From Salminus brasiliensis (Eukaryota; Chordata; Actinopteri; Characiformes; Bryconidae), in the NCBI RefSeq assembly GCF_030463535.1, contig NC_132880.1, positions 25,814,487 through 25,878,486 on the forward strand: a stretch of 64,000 nt of DNA. The letters are read 5' to 3'. Positions 22,056-30,460 of the stretch are shown here, in pieces. Each line of letters opens with the position of its first letter. The stretch's first letter is position 1. The notes beneath the pieces were generated by a model that saw only the letters and a program-made list of their open reading frames with translations, searched no databases and was not told the origin of the DNA. The translations under genes and the position numbers were made by a program.

Positions 22056-24704
22056 AGTACAAAAGATATTGTTCTTGTTCTACTTAACACTTTTCCTCTC
22101 CACATGAATTACTCCTGTTTTAGTCCTCATATGTAGTTGATCAACCAAGACATGTTTGCAGTCAAATGTAGCTTCCTCAGTTTAGCGCTGGAACTACGAG
22201 GCTAACCTTGCCCACAAACACTAGAAGTCAAATGTCACCCACATCTTGAGCTAGCAGTCAATGTCATCGGCAGTGAACAGAAGACTTGCTCTCTAGGACC
22301 TTTGACTCTACTGTGCTAGCTCATTCTTTTCTATGTAGTATTGTAGTTATTGCCATTAATAGTATAATTATTATTATGTATTGATTTATTTGCTTTAGTA
22401 AATATTACACTGTAAATTACTGTGGTAAAAAACGCTAATCACAAAAAATAAAATTTTTACATTAGTACATACAACACACACAAGCTTGCTCAAACACACT
22501 CCAGGTGTTTAGGCATATGGATGTGGTTTAGGGTGAACTATGACTTCCTGTGAACTATAAACATGAACTAAACTTCACCGTGTTGCTGAACACTGGAGAG
22601 GCATTCTGGACAACAGGTGCTGTGAGGAATTTCAGCTGCCTTTCTTGTGCATGCACGTCGTACAGACATGTGGATGCTGCAGAATCTGCTCATTTCTATT
22701 GTTTCTATTCATGAAAAACTGTTAATCTCCCAGTGTGCCGTACCCATATACCTGCATGATGAGTGCACGTGACTTCAGCACAACATCTGTTGTCTGTGTG
22801 CCTGGAAAAGATGGCACAGCTCCAGTGCTAAAGAAGCAATACTTAAAGACTGTATGTGTTGCAGAACCGTTCCTTTAAATCTGTGTGTTTTTGTGTTTAG
22901 GGTAAAAGTGGAGACAGGGTGGGTTTCTTTCCTGCTAACTTTGTCCAGCGAGTGCGTCCAGGTGAACGGGTGTGGAGGGTCACTCAGTGTTCCAATGGCG
23001 ACCGACAGCTGGGTCACATGGCTGTAAAGGAAGATCAGGTAATAAAAACATCAACACAGTTATTCAGAAATAAAACGTAACAATCAGATGTGTGGGCTCT
23101 GCAACAGTTGCCCATAACAAGTCAGCCGAAAACTAAAGTGATCTATGCCCACAAGGCAGGGGAAGCTTATTAGATAGTAGGTCAGTGTTTTCAGCTTGAA
23201 AGGTACTGTCCAGCAGCTTCTAATACAGTTATGCAGTAATGTTTACATCAACCATCAGAATGGGCAACAACATTGGATCTTAGTGATTTTAAGTGTGATT
23301 GTTGGTTGCAGACAGAGGCTGGATAGAGTATTTCCAGAACTGCTGAATCTTTTTGGAGTTGGAAGTTGGAGTTTGGAGATTAGAGGTTGGAGGTTTAAGA
23401 CTGAAATATGAATGTTGGACTTCACATGTAGGTGGTTGAAGTTCGGATATTGGAGTTTGGAGATTAGCAGTTGGATTTTGGAAGTTGGAGGTTGTAGATT
23501 AGAAGTTAGATTTAAATTAGAGGTTTTTGAATAGGGGTTGGATTTTGAAGTTTGGTTGTTGGAGGTTGTAGAAGTTGGATTTTAGATGTTTGATTTTGGA
23601 GTTTGGATGTTAGAGGTTGAGGTTTAGAGTTTAGAGGTTCGATTTTAGAGTTTGGAGATTAGAGGTTGGATTTTGGAGTTTTGGATGTTGTAGATTAGAG
23701 TTTGGATTTTAGAGTTTGGAGATTAGAGGCTGGATTTTGGAGTTTGGATGTTGGAAGTTGTAGATTAGAGGTTGGATTTTAGAGGTTGGATTTTAGAGTT
23801 TGGAGATTAGAGGTTGGATTTTGAAGTTTGGATGTTGGAAGTTTTAGATTAGAGGTTGAATTTTAGAGTGTGGATGTTGGAAGTTTTAGATTAGAGGTTG
23901 GATTTTGGAGTTTGCGTGAAGGAGGTTTGGGATTAGAGGTTTGGTTTTGAAGTTTGAAGAGTAGAGGTTTGGGGTTGGAGCTTGGAATACAGGTTGGTGG
24001 TTAAAGGTTGGAGGCTGGAGGTGTGTTCAGTATGTTTTAATTTACTGATTTGCTTTCCTTCAGACTAAAACAGCTGCTCTTGCTGTGGGCAACAAAATGG
24101 GATCCAACCTCTAATCTCCAAACTTCAACCTCTAACATCCAAACTCCAAAATCTAACCTCTAATCTCCAAACTTAAAACTCCAACTTCCAAACTCCAAAA
24201 AAATAGCAGTTCTGGACGATCAAACATAAAATCACTGAGATCTCCTTTGATTTTCATCACAACAATCTTAGTTTACTCAGAATGGTGTAACAAAGGTCCA
24301 GTGAGTGGCAGTTCTGCAGATAGAAACACCTTGTTGATGAGAGGGGAGCGGTCAGACTAGTCCAATCTGACAGAAAGGCTTTGGTAATTCACATAATTCT
24401 GTACAATTATGTTGAGCAGAAACACATCTCAGAATGCACAACATATCTAACCTTGTGGCAGAAAAGCTACAGAGTAATAAAATATCCAACCAGAATTCTG
24501 CCAGAAGCTTGTTGCTGAGGTGCATTACAATCGGTCAGACTGGCCATGTGAATCAGTGAATCAGAGTGAAGAATATGGTGTCTCTTGTTTTCTCTGGTCC
24601 TGTAGATCTGTGTGGGGAAGAATGAAGACAGTGATGGATATCTGAAGCTGTGCAGCGGAAAAAAGCGGGGACTCGTGCCCACTCGCTCTCTGGAGGAAAT
24701 CTGA
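670..24704 (+). CDS. stac2: SH3 and cysteine-rich domain protein 2 (STAC2), complete, 11 coding exons
   Basis: Joining 670-747, 9191-9509, 14957-15051, 15297-15381, 15913-16025, 17400-17472, 20261-20310, 20438-20517, 21892-21943, 22901-23038 and 24606-24704 gives an unbroken 393-residue protein; every junction has GT/AG and matching phase. Human STAC2 is about 411 residues. In order: basic LKRSLSF and RSKSVENFF motifs (about 30-46), a Pro/Ser-rich stretch (62-100), a C1 zinc-binding domain (111-161; His111, the Cys set, CKTC, HLWC), a linker with [15 protein letters not shown] and ESPTRSL (about 198-230), an acidic linker, SH3-1 (about 275-332; [18 protein letters not shown]) and SH3-2 (about 335-391), ending KKRGLVP...EEI. 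STAC proteins bind the II-III loop of CaV1 channels and alter their inactivation and surface expression. The Pro-rich stretch and [12 protein letters not shown] favour STAC2 over STAC or STAC3. Either of two adjacent ATGs (670, 673) could start it. Confidence 0.88.
1070..2110 (+). repeat. Cluster of diverged ~150-250 bp repeats (GGTTCTATATAGTACTAAAA family)
   Basis: Five copies of GGTTCTATATAGTACTAAAA occur near 1208, 1422, 1576, 1789 and 1914, interleaved with AGAACTCTTTAACCAGGCAG and GAACAGTTTAAACATTC modules. The modules repeat in order but with unequal spacing, so this is a decayed tandem or nested array. Related single copies occur elsewhere in the window (about 43780-44110, 46800-46930, 51900-52080, 56780-56960). 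Confidence 0.8.
5001..5480 (+). repeat. 33-bp minisatellite in stac2 intron 1
   Basis: About 11 regular units plus decayed ones with a 33-bp period: AAGTACTAGT recurs at 5010, 5043 and 5076 and so on, each followed by CTGAATCGAGTTG and a GAGTCAGTT segment. Most units contain ACTAGT. Because 33 is a multiple of three, the array stays open in one frame (5152-5370); this is not a gene. Units after 5350 are degenerate. Confidence 0.9.
6920..7245. mobile_element. Decayed inverted-repeat MITE (CATATTGCCCAGCCC ends), copy 1
   Basis: The right end reads ATTGTCATATTGCCCAGCCC and the left end is a degenerate GGGGTGATAAA. The interior contains CATACTTAGTGCAGTGA, also present in the copy at 16487-17102. 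AT-rich, no coding capacity. Boundaries approximate. Confidence 0.55.
8327..8610. mobile_element. Decayed inverted-repeat MITE, copy 2
   Basis: Left end GCTGGGCAATATGATATTTT (from about 8331) and right end ACCATATTGCCCAG (about 8591) are inverted, with an AT-rich interior rich in ATCATGATA. Same family as the copies at 6920 and 16487. Confidence 0.6.
9111..9186 (+). repeat. (CT)n/(CTAT)n microsatellite abutting the stac2 exon 2 acceptor
   Basis: About 70 bases of CT and CTAT units directly upstream of CTACACAG. It doubles as the polypyrimidine tract for exon 2, so length variation here would alter the splice-site context. Confidence 0.9.
9191..9509 (+). CDS. stac2: stac2 exon 2: basic motif, proline-rich region, first half of C1 domain
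   Basis: Acceptor CTCTACACAG ends at 9190 and donor GTAAG begins at 9510; 319 nt, phase 0 in and phase 1 out. It encodes [20 protein letters not shown], a run of prolines and serines, then the C1 start: a His, twelve residues, then C-x2-C. The intron falls in the Gly of IVG|NSKQG. A (CT)n/(CTAT)n microsatellite forms its polypyrimidine tract. Confidence 0.92.
9560..10125 (+). repeat. ~29-bp minisatellite in stac2 intron 2
   Basis: About 18-20 imperfect units of the form AGCCTACAGCAGTTTAGC followed by CCCACCCATTC. Some units have changed to TAAGCCCCACC or TAGCTCTGCCC. A lone unit of the same sequence occurs at about 44905-44928 inside a gtf3a intron. Confidence 0.9.
10740..11310 (+). mobile_element. 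Decayed LINE reverse-transcriptase fragment
   Basis: Translation in shifting frames gives recognisable LINE RT pieces: [13 protein letters not shown] near 10810, [20 protein letters not shown] followed by LDLS near 11050, and [15 protein letters not shown] near 11240. These match the order of RT blocks in jockey-superfamily (L2-like) non-LTR elements. Stops and frameshifts show it is dead. Confidence 0.7.
12650..12950 (-). mobile_element. tRNA-derived SINE
   Basis: Read on the minus strand, a tRNA-like head carries a box A (TGGCTCAGTAGT, 12947-12936) and a box B (AGTTTGATACC, 12904-12894) about 33 nt apart, followed by GCCCTTGGGCAAGGCC and a tRNA-unrelated body. These are hallmarks of fish SINEs with an internal Pol III promoter. 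The 3' limit is approximate; I did not identify target-site duplications. Confidence 0.7.
13366..14060 (-). mobile_element. LINE 3' end fragment (C-terminal ORF2 tail)
   Basis: On the minus strand the sequence translates to [39 protein letters not shown] and then [19 protein letters not shown], the post-RT Cys/His motif (C-x2-C...H-x4-C) typical of fish non-LTR retrotransposons. It continues into a decayed tail and a noncoding 3' region ending in repeated GAATCTT. Frameshifts and stops show it is inactive. Confidence 0.7.
14957..15051 (+). CDS. stac2: stac2 exon 3: second half of C1 domain
   Basis: Acceptor TCTCTGTAG; donor GTAAAG at 15052; phase 1 to 0. It encodes [19 protein letters not shown] and the final C1 cysteine, completing the C1 zinc-binding residues begun in exon 2. 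Confidence 0.93.
15297..15381 (+). CDS. stac2: stac2 exon 4: linker after C1
   Basis: Acceptor TTGGTTCAG; donor GTGAGT at 15382; phase 0 to 1. It encodes [16 protein letters not shown]..., comparable to the family's FRRNFSSPLL linker. Confidence 0.9.
15420..15445 (+). repeat. (AAAT)n microsatellite in stac2 intron 4
   Basis: About six perfect TAAA units, 40 bases after exon 4. Confidence 0.9.
15610..15810. repeat. Dispersed repeat with telomere-like TTAGGG/CCCTAA segments
   Basis: Contains GTAACACCTTACTTGGATGG, ACCCTACACTTAACCCTAAC and the inverted CAGTTAGGGTTAGGGTTTGG around a small palindrome TTAAGGGTAAGG. Such CCCTAA-containing inverted units are common dispersed repeats in fish introns; it is too short and irregular to be a true telomeric array. 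Confidence 0.55.
15913..16025 (+). CDS. stac2: stac2 exon 5: [15 protein letters not shown] linker
   Basis: Acceptor TATCTTTTAG; donor GTGAGT at 16026; phase 1 to 0. It carries the linker motif conserved across STAC proteins and the STAC2-like [13 protein letters not shown] segment. Confidence 0.93.
16487..17102. mobile_element. Decayed inverted-repeat MITE, copy 3, hosting a second MITE
   Basis: Outer ends GGTGGGTAATATGGTAAAAA (from 16487) and ACGTCATATTTCCCACCCC (to about 17101) are inverted and flank the MITE at 16610-16905. The interior shares CATACTTAGTGCAGTGA with copy 1, now placed after the nested element. No coding capacity. Confidence 0.65.
16610..16905. mobile_element. Palindromic MITE with TA target site, nested in another MITE
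   Basis: About 296 bp. Starts TACACTGTTAAAAGTATTAG and ends AAGATCTTATACTTTTAACA then GTGTA, so the arms pair over most of the element (GAACCTCCTAAGG, GAAGGTTCTTCAG). The terminal TA dinucleotides fit a Tc1/mariner-type target duplication. A half copy lies near 30260-30380. Confidence 0.8.
17400..17472 (+). CDS. stac2: stac2 exon 6: acidic linker
   Basis: Acceptor TGCATCTCCAG; donor GTGAGA at 17473; phase 0 to 1. It encodes a Glu/Asp/Gly-rich 24-residue segment. This part of the family is variable, so the exon rests on splice signals and phase. Confidence 0.78.
17854..18922 (+). mobile_element. Decayed Tc1/mariner-like transposon
   Basis: Inverted ends CTGATGAGCCAAAACATTAT (17854) and ATAGGGTTTTGGCTCAT (ending about 18920). 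Inside, CACTTTGACGAGGGTCAGAT, GGTGGTCCGAGGACGGACAG and AGACCAGTCAGAGTGCCCAT, followed later by ATGGTGGCTCCACCTCACAA, match the order of a fish Tc1-like transposase gene. It is broken by stops, deletions and an inserted LINE piece (18275-18500), so the catalytic DDE region cannot be read through. Confidence 0.75.
18275..18500 (+). mobile_element. LINE ORF2 C-terminal fragment nested in the Tc1-like relic
   Basis: Translates to [14 protein letters not shown] then a stop and a decayed continuation with [20 protein letters not shown], the C-terminal tail pattern (RLxWFGHLIRMP...RWRDY...LAWERLGIPPEE) of a common fish LINE. It separates the two halves of the Tc1-like element. Confidence 0.65.
18955..19085 (+). 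mobile_element. LINE RT tail fragment
   Basis: Reads [18 protein letters not shown] then [14 protein letters not shown], the VQNAAARLLTR...HITPVLxSLHWLPV block that ends the RT region of L2-type elements. Short and isolated. Confidence 0.65.
20261..20310 (+). CDS. stac2: stac2 exon 7: short acidic linker before SH3-1
   Basis: 50 nt; acceptor TTTTTTTAAGCAG; donor GTACGA at 20311; phase 1 to 0. It encodes [17 protein letters not shown]. Support comes from phase compatibility on both sides. Confidence 0.75.
20438..20517 (+). CDS. stac2: stac2 exon 8: start of SH3-1
   Basis: Acceptor CCTCCTAG; donor GTGAGT at 20518; phase 0 to 2. It encodes [18 protein letters not shown], the first SH3 strand (ALYKF) and the acidic RT loop. 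Confidence 0.94.
20518..21891 (+). other. stac2 intron 8: minisatellite intron
   Basis: A (GT)n microsatellite (20533-20600), then a long G/T-rich minisatellite (20680-21450), a C/A-rich segment (about 21680-21705) and a (CT)n run with a C-run feeding the exon 9 acceptor. No coding sequence. Confidence 0.8.
20680..21450 (+). repeat. 42-bp minisatellite in stac2 intron 8
   Basis: Regular from about 21000: GGTTGGATTTTGGAGTTTGG starts at 21048, 21090, 21132 and onward with a 42-bp period, each unit continuing with an AAGTTGGAGGCTGGGGATTA segment. Upstream units (20680-20990) are degenerate. Because 42 is a multiple of three, two overlapping false reading frames stay open (21036-21449 and 21064-21381). 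Confidence 0.92.
21892..21943 (+). CDS. stac2: stac2 exon 9: SH3-1 middle
   Basis: 52 nt; acceptor is a C-run ending CAG at 21891; donor GTGAGA at 21944; phase 2 to 0. It encodes [17 protein letters not shown] with the SH3 WW pair. The split codon reads His where human STAC2 has Gln. Confidence 0.92.
21944..22900 (+). other. stac2 intron 9
   Basis: Begins with a (GT)n(GA)n microsatellite (about 21988-22055). The rest is unremarkable noncoding sequence. Confidence 0.75.
22901..23038 (+). CDS. stac2: stac2 exon 10: end of SH3-1, start of SH3-2
   Basis: Acceptor TTGTGTTTAG; donor GTAATA at 23039; 46 codons, phase 0. [19 protein letters not shown] is the SH3-1 C-terminal signature and the conserved inter-SH3 linker. 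Confidence 0.95.
23345..24000 (+). repeat. Diverged G/T-rich minisatellite in stac2 intron 10, related to the intron 8 array
   Basis: Units of GGTTGGATTTTGGAGTTTGG and GTTGGAAGTTGTAGATTAGA type with irregular 28-45 bp spacing, clearly the same sequence family as the intron 8 array but more decayed. The downstream flank TACTGATTTGCTTTCCTTCA (24043) followed by GACTAAAACAGCTG also matches the flank of the intron 8 array (from 21487). Confidence 0.85.
24094..24205 (-). repeat. Inverted segment of the same minisatellite
   Basis: AACCTCTAATCTCCAAACTT and similar units are the reverse complement of the preceding array's AGTTTGGAGATTAGAGGTT. It lies about 95 bp beyond the array, so the two could pair in RNA or single-stranded DNA. 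Confidence 0.85.
24606..24704 (+). CDS. stac2: stac2 exon 11: end of SH3-2 and stop codon
   Basis: Acceptor GTCCTGTAG; TGA at 24702-24704. It encodes [15 protein letters not shown]...KKRGLVP, the conserved STAC C-terminus. The stop is followed within 70 nt by a minisatellite, which is probably 3' UTR. Confidence 0.94.
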   Translation: MCVGKNEDSDGYLKLCSGKKRGLVPTRSLEEI

Positions 24705-24769
24705 CCTTTATGCTCGAATGATAGACTCTCTGTCTTAACCTGAGTCAAACATCCTCAAAAAACACTTTA

Positions 24770-25390
24770 CCCAACAGTGAACCAGTGGTAATCCAACAGT
24801 GGTCCAATGGTGAGCCAGCAGTGACCCAACAGTGATCCAACAGTGATCCAATGGTTATTTAACATTGAGCCAATGGCCAGATTGTAGCTCAACAGTTATC
24901 CAATGATGGCCGAATTGTAGCCAAACTTGGACCCAATGATGGTGCAATGGTAACCCAACAATGACCCAATGGTGATTCGATGGTGACCCAAAGATAAACA
25001 TGTAATGATCCAATGGTAATGTAACAGTGTCCCAGTGGTAGATTAATGACTTCTAACAGCTACCCAATGTTGGCCAAATAGTAGCTCAACAGAGACCCAA
25101 TGGTGGCCGAATTGAAGCCAAACATGGACCCAATGATGGTGCAATGGTAATCAAGTAATGCAAGTAATGATCCAATGGTAATTTAACAGCATCCCAGTGG
25201 TAGCTTAATGACTACTACCAGCGACCCAATGGTTAAACAACAGTGCACTAATGGTGACCCAGTGGTAACCCAACAATAGTTGGTAACTAAAAAGTGACCC
25301 AACAGTTACCCAGTGGTGATCAATGGTTACCCAAATGTGACCCAGTGGTGATCCAATAGTCATCCTATGGTGATCAACTTTATCTCTGGA
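24770..25390 (+). repeat. CCAATGGTGA/CCAACAGTGA minisatellite in probable stac2 3' UTR
   Basis: Irregular 10-12 bp units of the CCAATGGTGACCCAACAGTG type start about 65 nt after the stop codon. A higher-order duplication is visible: 24866-25060 and 25062-25230 share GATGGCCGAATTG/GGTGGCCGAATTG, GGACCCAATGATGGTGCAAT and a TCCCAGTGGTAG segment in the same order. Confidence 0.85.
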
Positions 25391-26538
25391 ATGCTCTGAG
25401 GTTAGAATTCCGTGTTCTCATTTTAAGACCTAAACGAATCATTAATACACAGTTACATACAAACACACACACCCAATGTGACTATCACTACTACCATATC
25501 CTGCCCAGGTGGCAAATCTAGGCCTGAATTCAGCCTGACTTGAAGACTCCAGCTACACCTGGCATTAAAAAGCCTCCCGTATCTGGATACCATTCAGGAG
25601 ACAGAATGTATACACATGTGGGATCAAAATGGGATTGAATCAGACAGTATGAAGTGATTAGTTGGTGTCATGTTTATAGTTGTGGATACGTTCTGGCTGT
25701 CTGCTTATTGCCATCACACCATCTACAAGATGAAACATTTGGCTGGGGACTTCCACACAGGTCCTGATGTAGGCGCTGGAATGAAATGTTGGTTTATGAG
25801 CCAGTATCTGAAATTAACATCCTCCTGCCGCATGAGGGTAAATTCGAAGGGTAAATTTCTCATTTTATCTTTGGCATTCCGCCATTTTGTTTTGTTTATT
25901 TAATGTTTTTTGTCTGGGCTTTACTTTCTTTGACTTTGGACTTTTGACCAGTTGTCCTACCTATGCTCTGCCCACAAATGCATTCTTTTGTCATATATAC
26001 ATTTAGAGTGCTTTATTCATTTACAGTTTTTACATGTGAGCAGTCTCAGCCATCAGAGCAGATTTTATTTGTTGTGTGATTGAGTTAAGGTTACCATAGA
26101 AGCAAGTCATAACTGTTATTTCCTTAGTAGCACAGCATTTTAAACTGGAACATGTGTACTCTCTTGTATTAGAATATCATTTTGCATATTAAATGTTATT
26201 TAAACCTCATTCTGAATATTAATTTCATCAGAACTTATTTTTTTACATTTTGTTTACTTCATTTTGAATATTTATTACTTCATTCAGATAGTAATTTCAT
26301 GACTTTTATTTTGGATATAAATTTGATCAGTTCTAAATACCAATGTTATTAGACCCTTTTCATTAGAACTTAATGTTATGTATTCATTTAATTAAAACTT
26401 TGTTCTGGATAATATTTTAATAAATTTTATTTGGAACATTAATTTTCTCAAAATTTTCTCCAGATATTAGAATGAAATTATTAGGACATAATAGGACATA
26501 TTTTGGATAATTATTTTAGTAGAATTGCATCCTGGATG

Positions 26539-26721
26539 TACAGTGGAGAAAATGATTATTTGATCAATTTATATATTTTATATATATTTTCTGGATTTTC
26601 TCTTTGATGTTCTATATCTCACTGTTAAAATAAACCTACCATTGAAATGAAGACTGTTCATTTCTTTGTCAGTGGGCAAACTTACAAAATCAGCGAATAA
26701 ATAATTATTTTCTCCCATGTA
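26539..26721. mobile_element. 183-bp MITE common in teleosts
   Basis: Ends TACAGTGGAGAAAATGATTA and ATAATTATTTTCTCCCATGT then A are inverted. The interior TTTCTTTGTCAGTGGGCAAA plus CTTACAAAATCAGCG and AAATAAACCTACCATT belong to a widespread fish DNA-transposon family. Terminal TA fits a Tc1/mariner-type target site. Confidence 0.75.
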
Positions 26722-27188
26722 ACCTTTTATCAGAACTTAATTCTGGGTACTAATTTTACATATTTGTAACTTAAATTTTTTTAAATTTCAGTTTCAATCG
26801 GCAGGTAAAAATTCAGAGTGTCATGTGAGCATCTCCCTGCTTTCCACAGTGGAGCGGAGATGAAAAAAAAACAAAACGTTGGTTTCAGACTCTGGTAATA
26901 ACACACTGATGGATTGTAAATCCATCACTGTGATTGGATTAAAGAAGATGGACGCTAATGCTTGGCGTAAACTGGGCCAAACACTTGTGTGCCGCTGCAC
27001 GCTCGATTTATTGGACATTCTACATGTCTCTTCTTTAACATACATGTGACTTTGGTATGTTTCTGCTTTGTCCTTCACTGCTATAATGATCCTCTGGAGG
27101 AAAGCAATGGCTTAATTTAGTCTGAGTCCGATTTATGTCTCTATTTCTGACTGTCCTCCTTTTAACGTTCCTTACGTTCAAGGACAGC

Positions 27189-27281
<93 letters not shown>

Positions 27282-27290
27282 TGTGTTTGT
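27189..27290 (+). repeat. (GT)n(GA)n compound microsatellite
   Basis: About ten GT units followed by about 34 GA units with one interruption. On the minus strand it produces a false open frame of Leu-Ser and His-Thr repeats. Confidence 0.95.
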
Positions 27291-27639
27291 GCAGTAATCA
27301 GGGCACAAAAGCAGGTCAGATTTGGTGGATGATAAATCTGTGGCTGAGTAAGTGGACAGTAATGTAATTTGCAGACTGTTGTTTTTTTTTTTAAGAGAGC
27401 TGCAGTGCCTGCAATTAATCCACTTGCAGCAGCCCTGACAAATAAACATGCTTACTTATTAATCATACTTAATACTGACTTAACACCTTTCTCTCAGTGC
27501 TTTTACCTGCTACCTTTAATTCCTCTGCAGCTGTAGAGCAACACTGTGTATTGTGAATGAAAACGTGATGCGCTGAGTTGACTGGACTTCAGTAGAACAT
27601 ACTTTGGGTCATTGCAACACCACCTGCCAATTTTCTCAG

Positions 27640-27870
27640 CTGTCAGACAGATATTTCTGATCATTTTCCAGCTTCACTTTGAATCCTGATACTGTACCAC
27701 ACCAGTATCAGATTTCAGGGTAAGTGTGTTTGATTACTGAGGTGTGTGTAGAAGAAGGTGTGTGTCACAGAATTCACTCCTATATTTTTGATTCTCTATC
27801 TCGAGGGCTGTAATACAGCACTGCTTTAGCCAGGCTAATGCACAGGCTAAGGTTAACCAGTCTAATGTAG
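27640..27870 (+). repeat. Dispersed ~230-bp repeat, copy A
   Basis: Contains TTGAATCCTGATACTGTACC, ATTACTGAGGTGTGTGTAGA and TTAGCCAGGCTAATGCACAG. The same blocks in the same order occur at 46985-47205 (plus) and 62860-63100 (minus). Confidence 0.7.
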
Positions 27871-30174
27871 AGTAGTACATTTCATTTGTTTCATTTGTCT
27901 GGAATGATGCACACCTTCAATCATCTGGTGTGGTCAGTGTAAATAAAATGTATAATTATTATTACAAAAATGTGCTAAAAAGTGCTAAAGTTTGTGGTCC
28001 TATATAAACCCATTTTTAAATCATCTTCAATAACCACTTGGCAGGAGATTCTCTATCATAGAAAGGAACCATTAAAACATTCAAAAACATCAAACAGAAA
28101 TATTTTTTTTTGCCTTTTTGATAGTTGTTTTTATATTATTTCCAAATTTCATGATGAATGCTCCACAATGACTCAATGCATTCTGAAGATTTTACGTTTT
28201 TGCACAGGTGACCACTTCTTGTTCTACAGTCTGAAACAGGTATTTGAGGGGCAGGTGTTGAAAAAGTGCTGAAACTTTTCTGCCTGTTGGGAAGCGAACA
28301 CATCGCTGTAGCTCCTCCCAAAGGATCCACACATCCAAAAGAAGCGGCTGAAGGTTTTTTTTTTCTCTGAGGGTTTCAGTCCCAACGGTCTGTTCCACAT
28401 TTCAGCCTGGACTGCTTTTACAATGAGGCGCAATACTGGACAGCCAATCAGAACAGAGCTTTATTGTTCATAAACACACACAAATGTTATAAAGAGTTCA
28501 GGATAGAGGAAATAAAATACTGAGAAATGTAGAATATGGGTTCTTTAAAGTGTTCTTTGTTGTTGCTTATTCTTTTCAGTCTGGTTTAGCGGTTCTGAAA
28601 GGAGCCATGTCCTAAACTGTCCTGAGTGTGTGTGTGTTACACTGAGTTGTTCCAGAACTGCAGAACAAACATGTTTTATGATCTCAGTGTTTACACTCTA
28701 ACTTGTGTGAAGTATGATGAATCTCACGCTGTGTTTACATTAAGACAGTACAGACGATGGTGAACTGATGTCATCCGTCACACCTGGCTTTGTATGTAGT
28801 AAAGCGAAATTCAAACATGCTCCGATCACTAACAACGCTTGCTAATGTCAGGTGTGAACAGGTCCATAGCATGTGTTAGCATTAGCACATTAGCATTAAC
28901 ACTTTCATGATAAAATAGAGGCAAATGTCATTACCCTGCACATACCCAGACACACCACAGCTATTCCATGCTGCCTTTGGTTGTGTACCGCTTTCTTCAG
29001 CTGGCATTTAAATCACATTTTAATGTGAATTTTAAACATTTGCATTTAAAACTGAATGGAAAAAAATGGAGAACTGTGAGGAACTGATAAAAATATACAC
29101 GTTTAAAAATAAGTGCTTAAGCGATGCATAGAAGAACCCATTAAACTCATTTAACACCTCTGAATTACAGCTACGTTGAGCTGCTCTGTTCTGACGACTG
29201 AAATCTGAGAACCGCTTGAACGGAAACTCGGCGGCTGTTCCACTAAAGCTTGTGTACAAAAATCAGAGGCTGGGATGTTGGTGTGGGATAAATTGGAAAG
29301 TAAAGTGAAGGCTTAATGGATGCAAAACTATTGAAAGTGTAAATTAGAGTGCTGCGCATTGTTTCACTCTTTCTCATTATTATAAACACTTCACTGAGCT
29401 TGTGTTCCAGTTTTTCAATTTGCCAAAAATGCACCTGGGCTGCTTAATTAGTTTCCTTGCTTTGAGAGCGACAACAAACACAGAGGAAAATGAAACAACA
29501 AAAACTAATCTGAGCCCATATTGTAGTCTACATAAACAGGACACAGTTCTGCTGGTGTAATCTGCCTGATTCTGCATGTCTGAATGGCTATCCTGGTTCA
29601 CTGTTTTAATTTTAAAGGGCCTGTATCATGGAAAACGGATGCTAAGAAAAATGGATACTAAGACGTAAAACAGAAAGTAAGCCTATAGCCAACTGCTGCG
29701 GTTCAGCCTAGCTTTTTTAGCCTCAAGACTCTAGCTGCATTCCAAAGCCTAGGCTGGCGCAGAGGTAGGCTGCAATTCATGGCTGCTACGTCATAGAAGG
29801 CTGCTCCAAAGTGAAGGACCCTTTGTATACAGCCTAGGAATGCAGCTCACCCTTGGAGCGATTTAGGGGGCGCATCTTTCGTGACGTATCCTTCCTGGTA
29901 GGCCTGTCTGATAATTAAGTTATTGACTTACCATGTAATAGATGGACATGGCCTGGACATTTTTGCTGAGCTCGATAGTCTGTTGTGTTTATTTGCGTGT
30001 ATTTTGGTAGAGACACGTCTTATTTGCTGACCCAGTCCGACTCCAATGTTTATAATTATCTATAATTGTTTATATGTTTAAAATGGTGTATTTACATTAT
30101 TGTGCTGGAGTATCCCCAATATATCAGTGGCATAAAGATTTTTGAAGCCAAAAATGTAGACATCCCATTCCTTT

Positions 30175-30460
30175 GGTTTCCCACATATCTCTGCGCACCT
30201 ACAACCCAAAGGTTAAAAAAATACTCCCACAAAAATGTCGCTGTTCTTTTTAGAAGAACCTTTTTCTTCTAAATCATTTCTTGAAGGTTTCTCAAAGCAC
30301 CTTAAGAGGTTCTTTCACAGTTTCAAACTGAAGAACCTCCAAAGGTTACTTAATGCAAGGATCTTACAGTTTTAACAGTGGTAGGACTGTCCTAGCGACA
30401 TTTTTGTGGTAGTATTTTTTTACCCTTCAAGTTGTATGCACACCAAGAAATGTGGGAAAC
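30175..30460. mobile_element. Foldback element with a half-MITE between its arms
   Basis: Left arm 30175-30242 (GGTTTCCCACATATCTCTGC ... CACAAAAATGTCGCTG) is the inverted, about 80% identical counterpart of right arm 30394-30460 (AGCGACATTTTTGTGGTAGT ... AATGTGGGAAAC). Between them lies sequence matching one half of the MITE at 16610-16905 (GAAGAACCTCCAAAGGTTAC, CTTACAGTTTTAACAGTG). Confidence 0.7.

Noticed and set aside
27162-27449. Minus-strand frame with Leu-Ser and His-Thr runs
   Set aside because: Translation of the GT/GA microsatellite.
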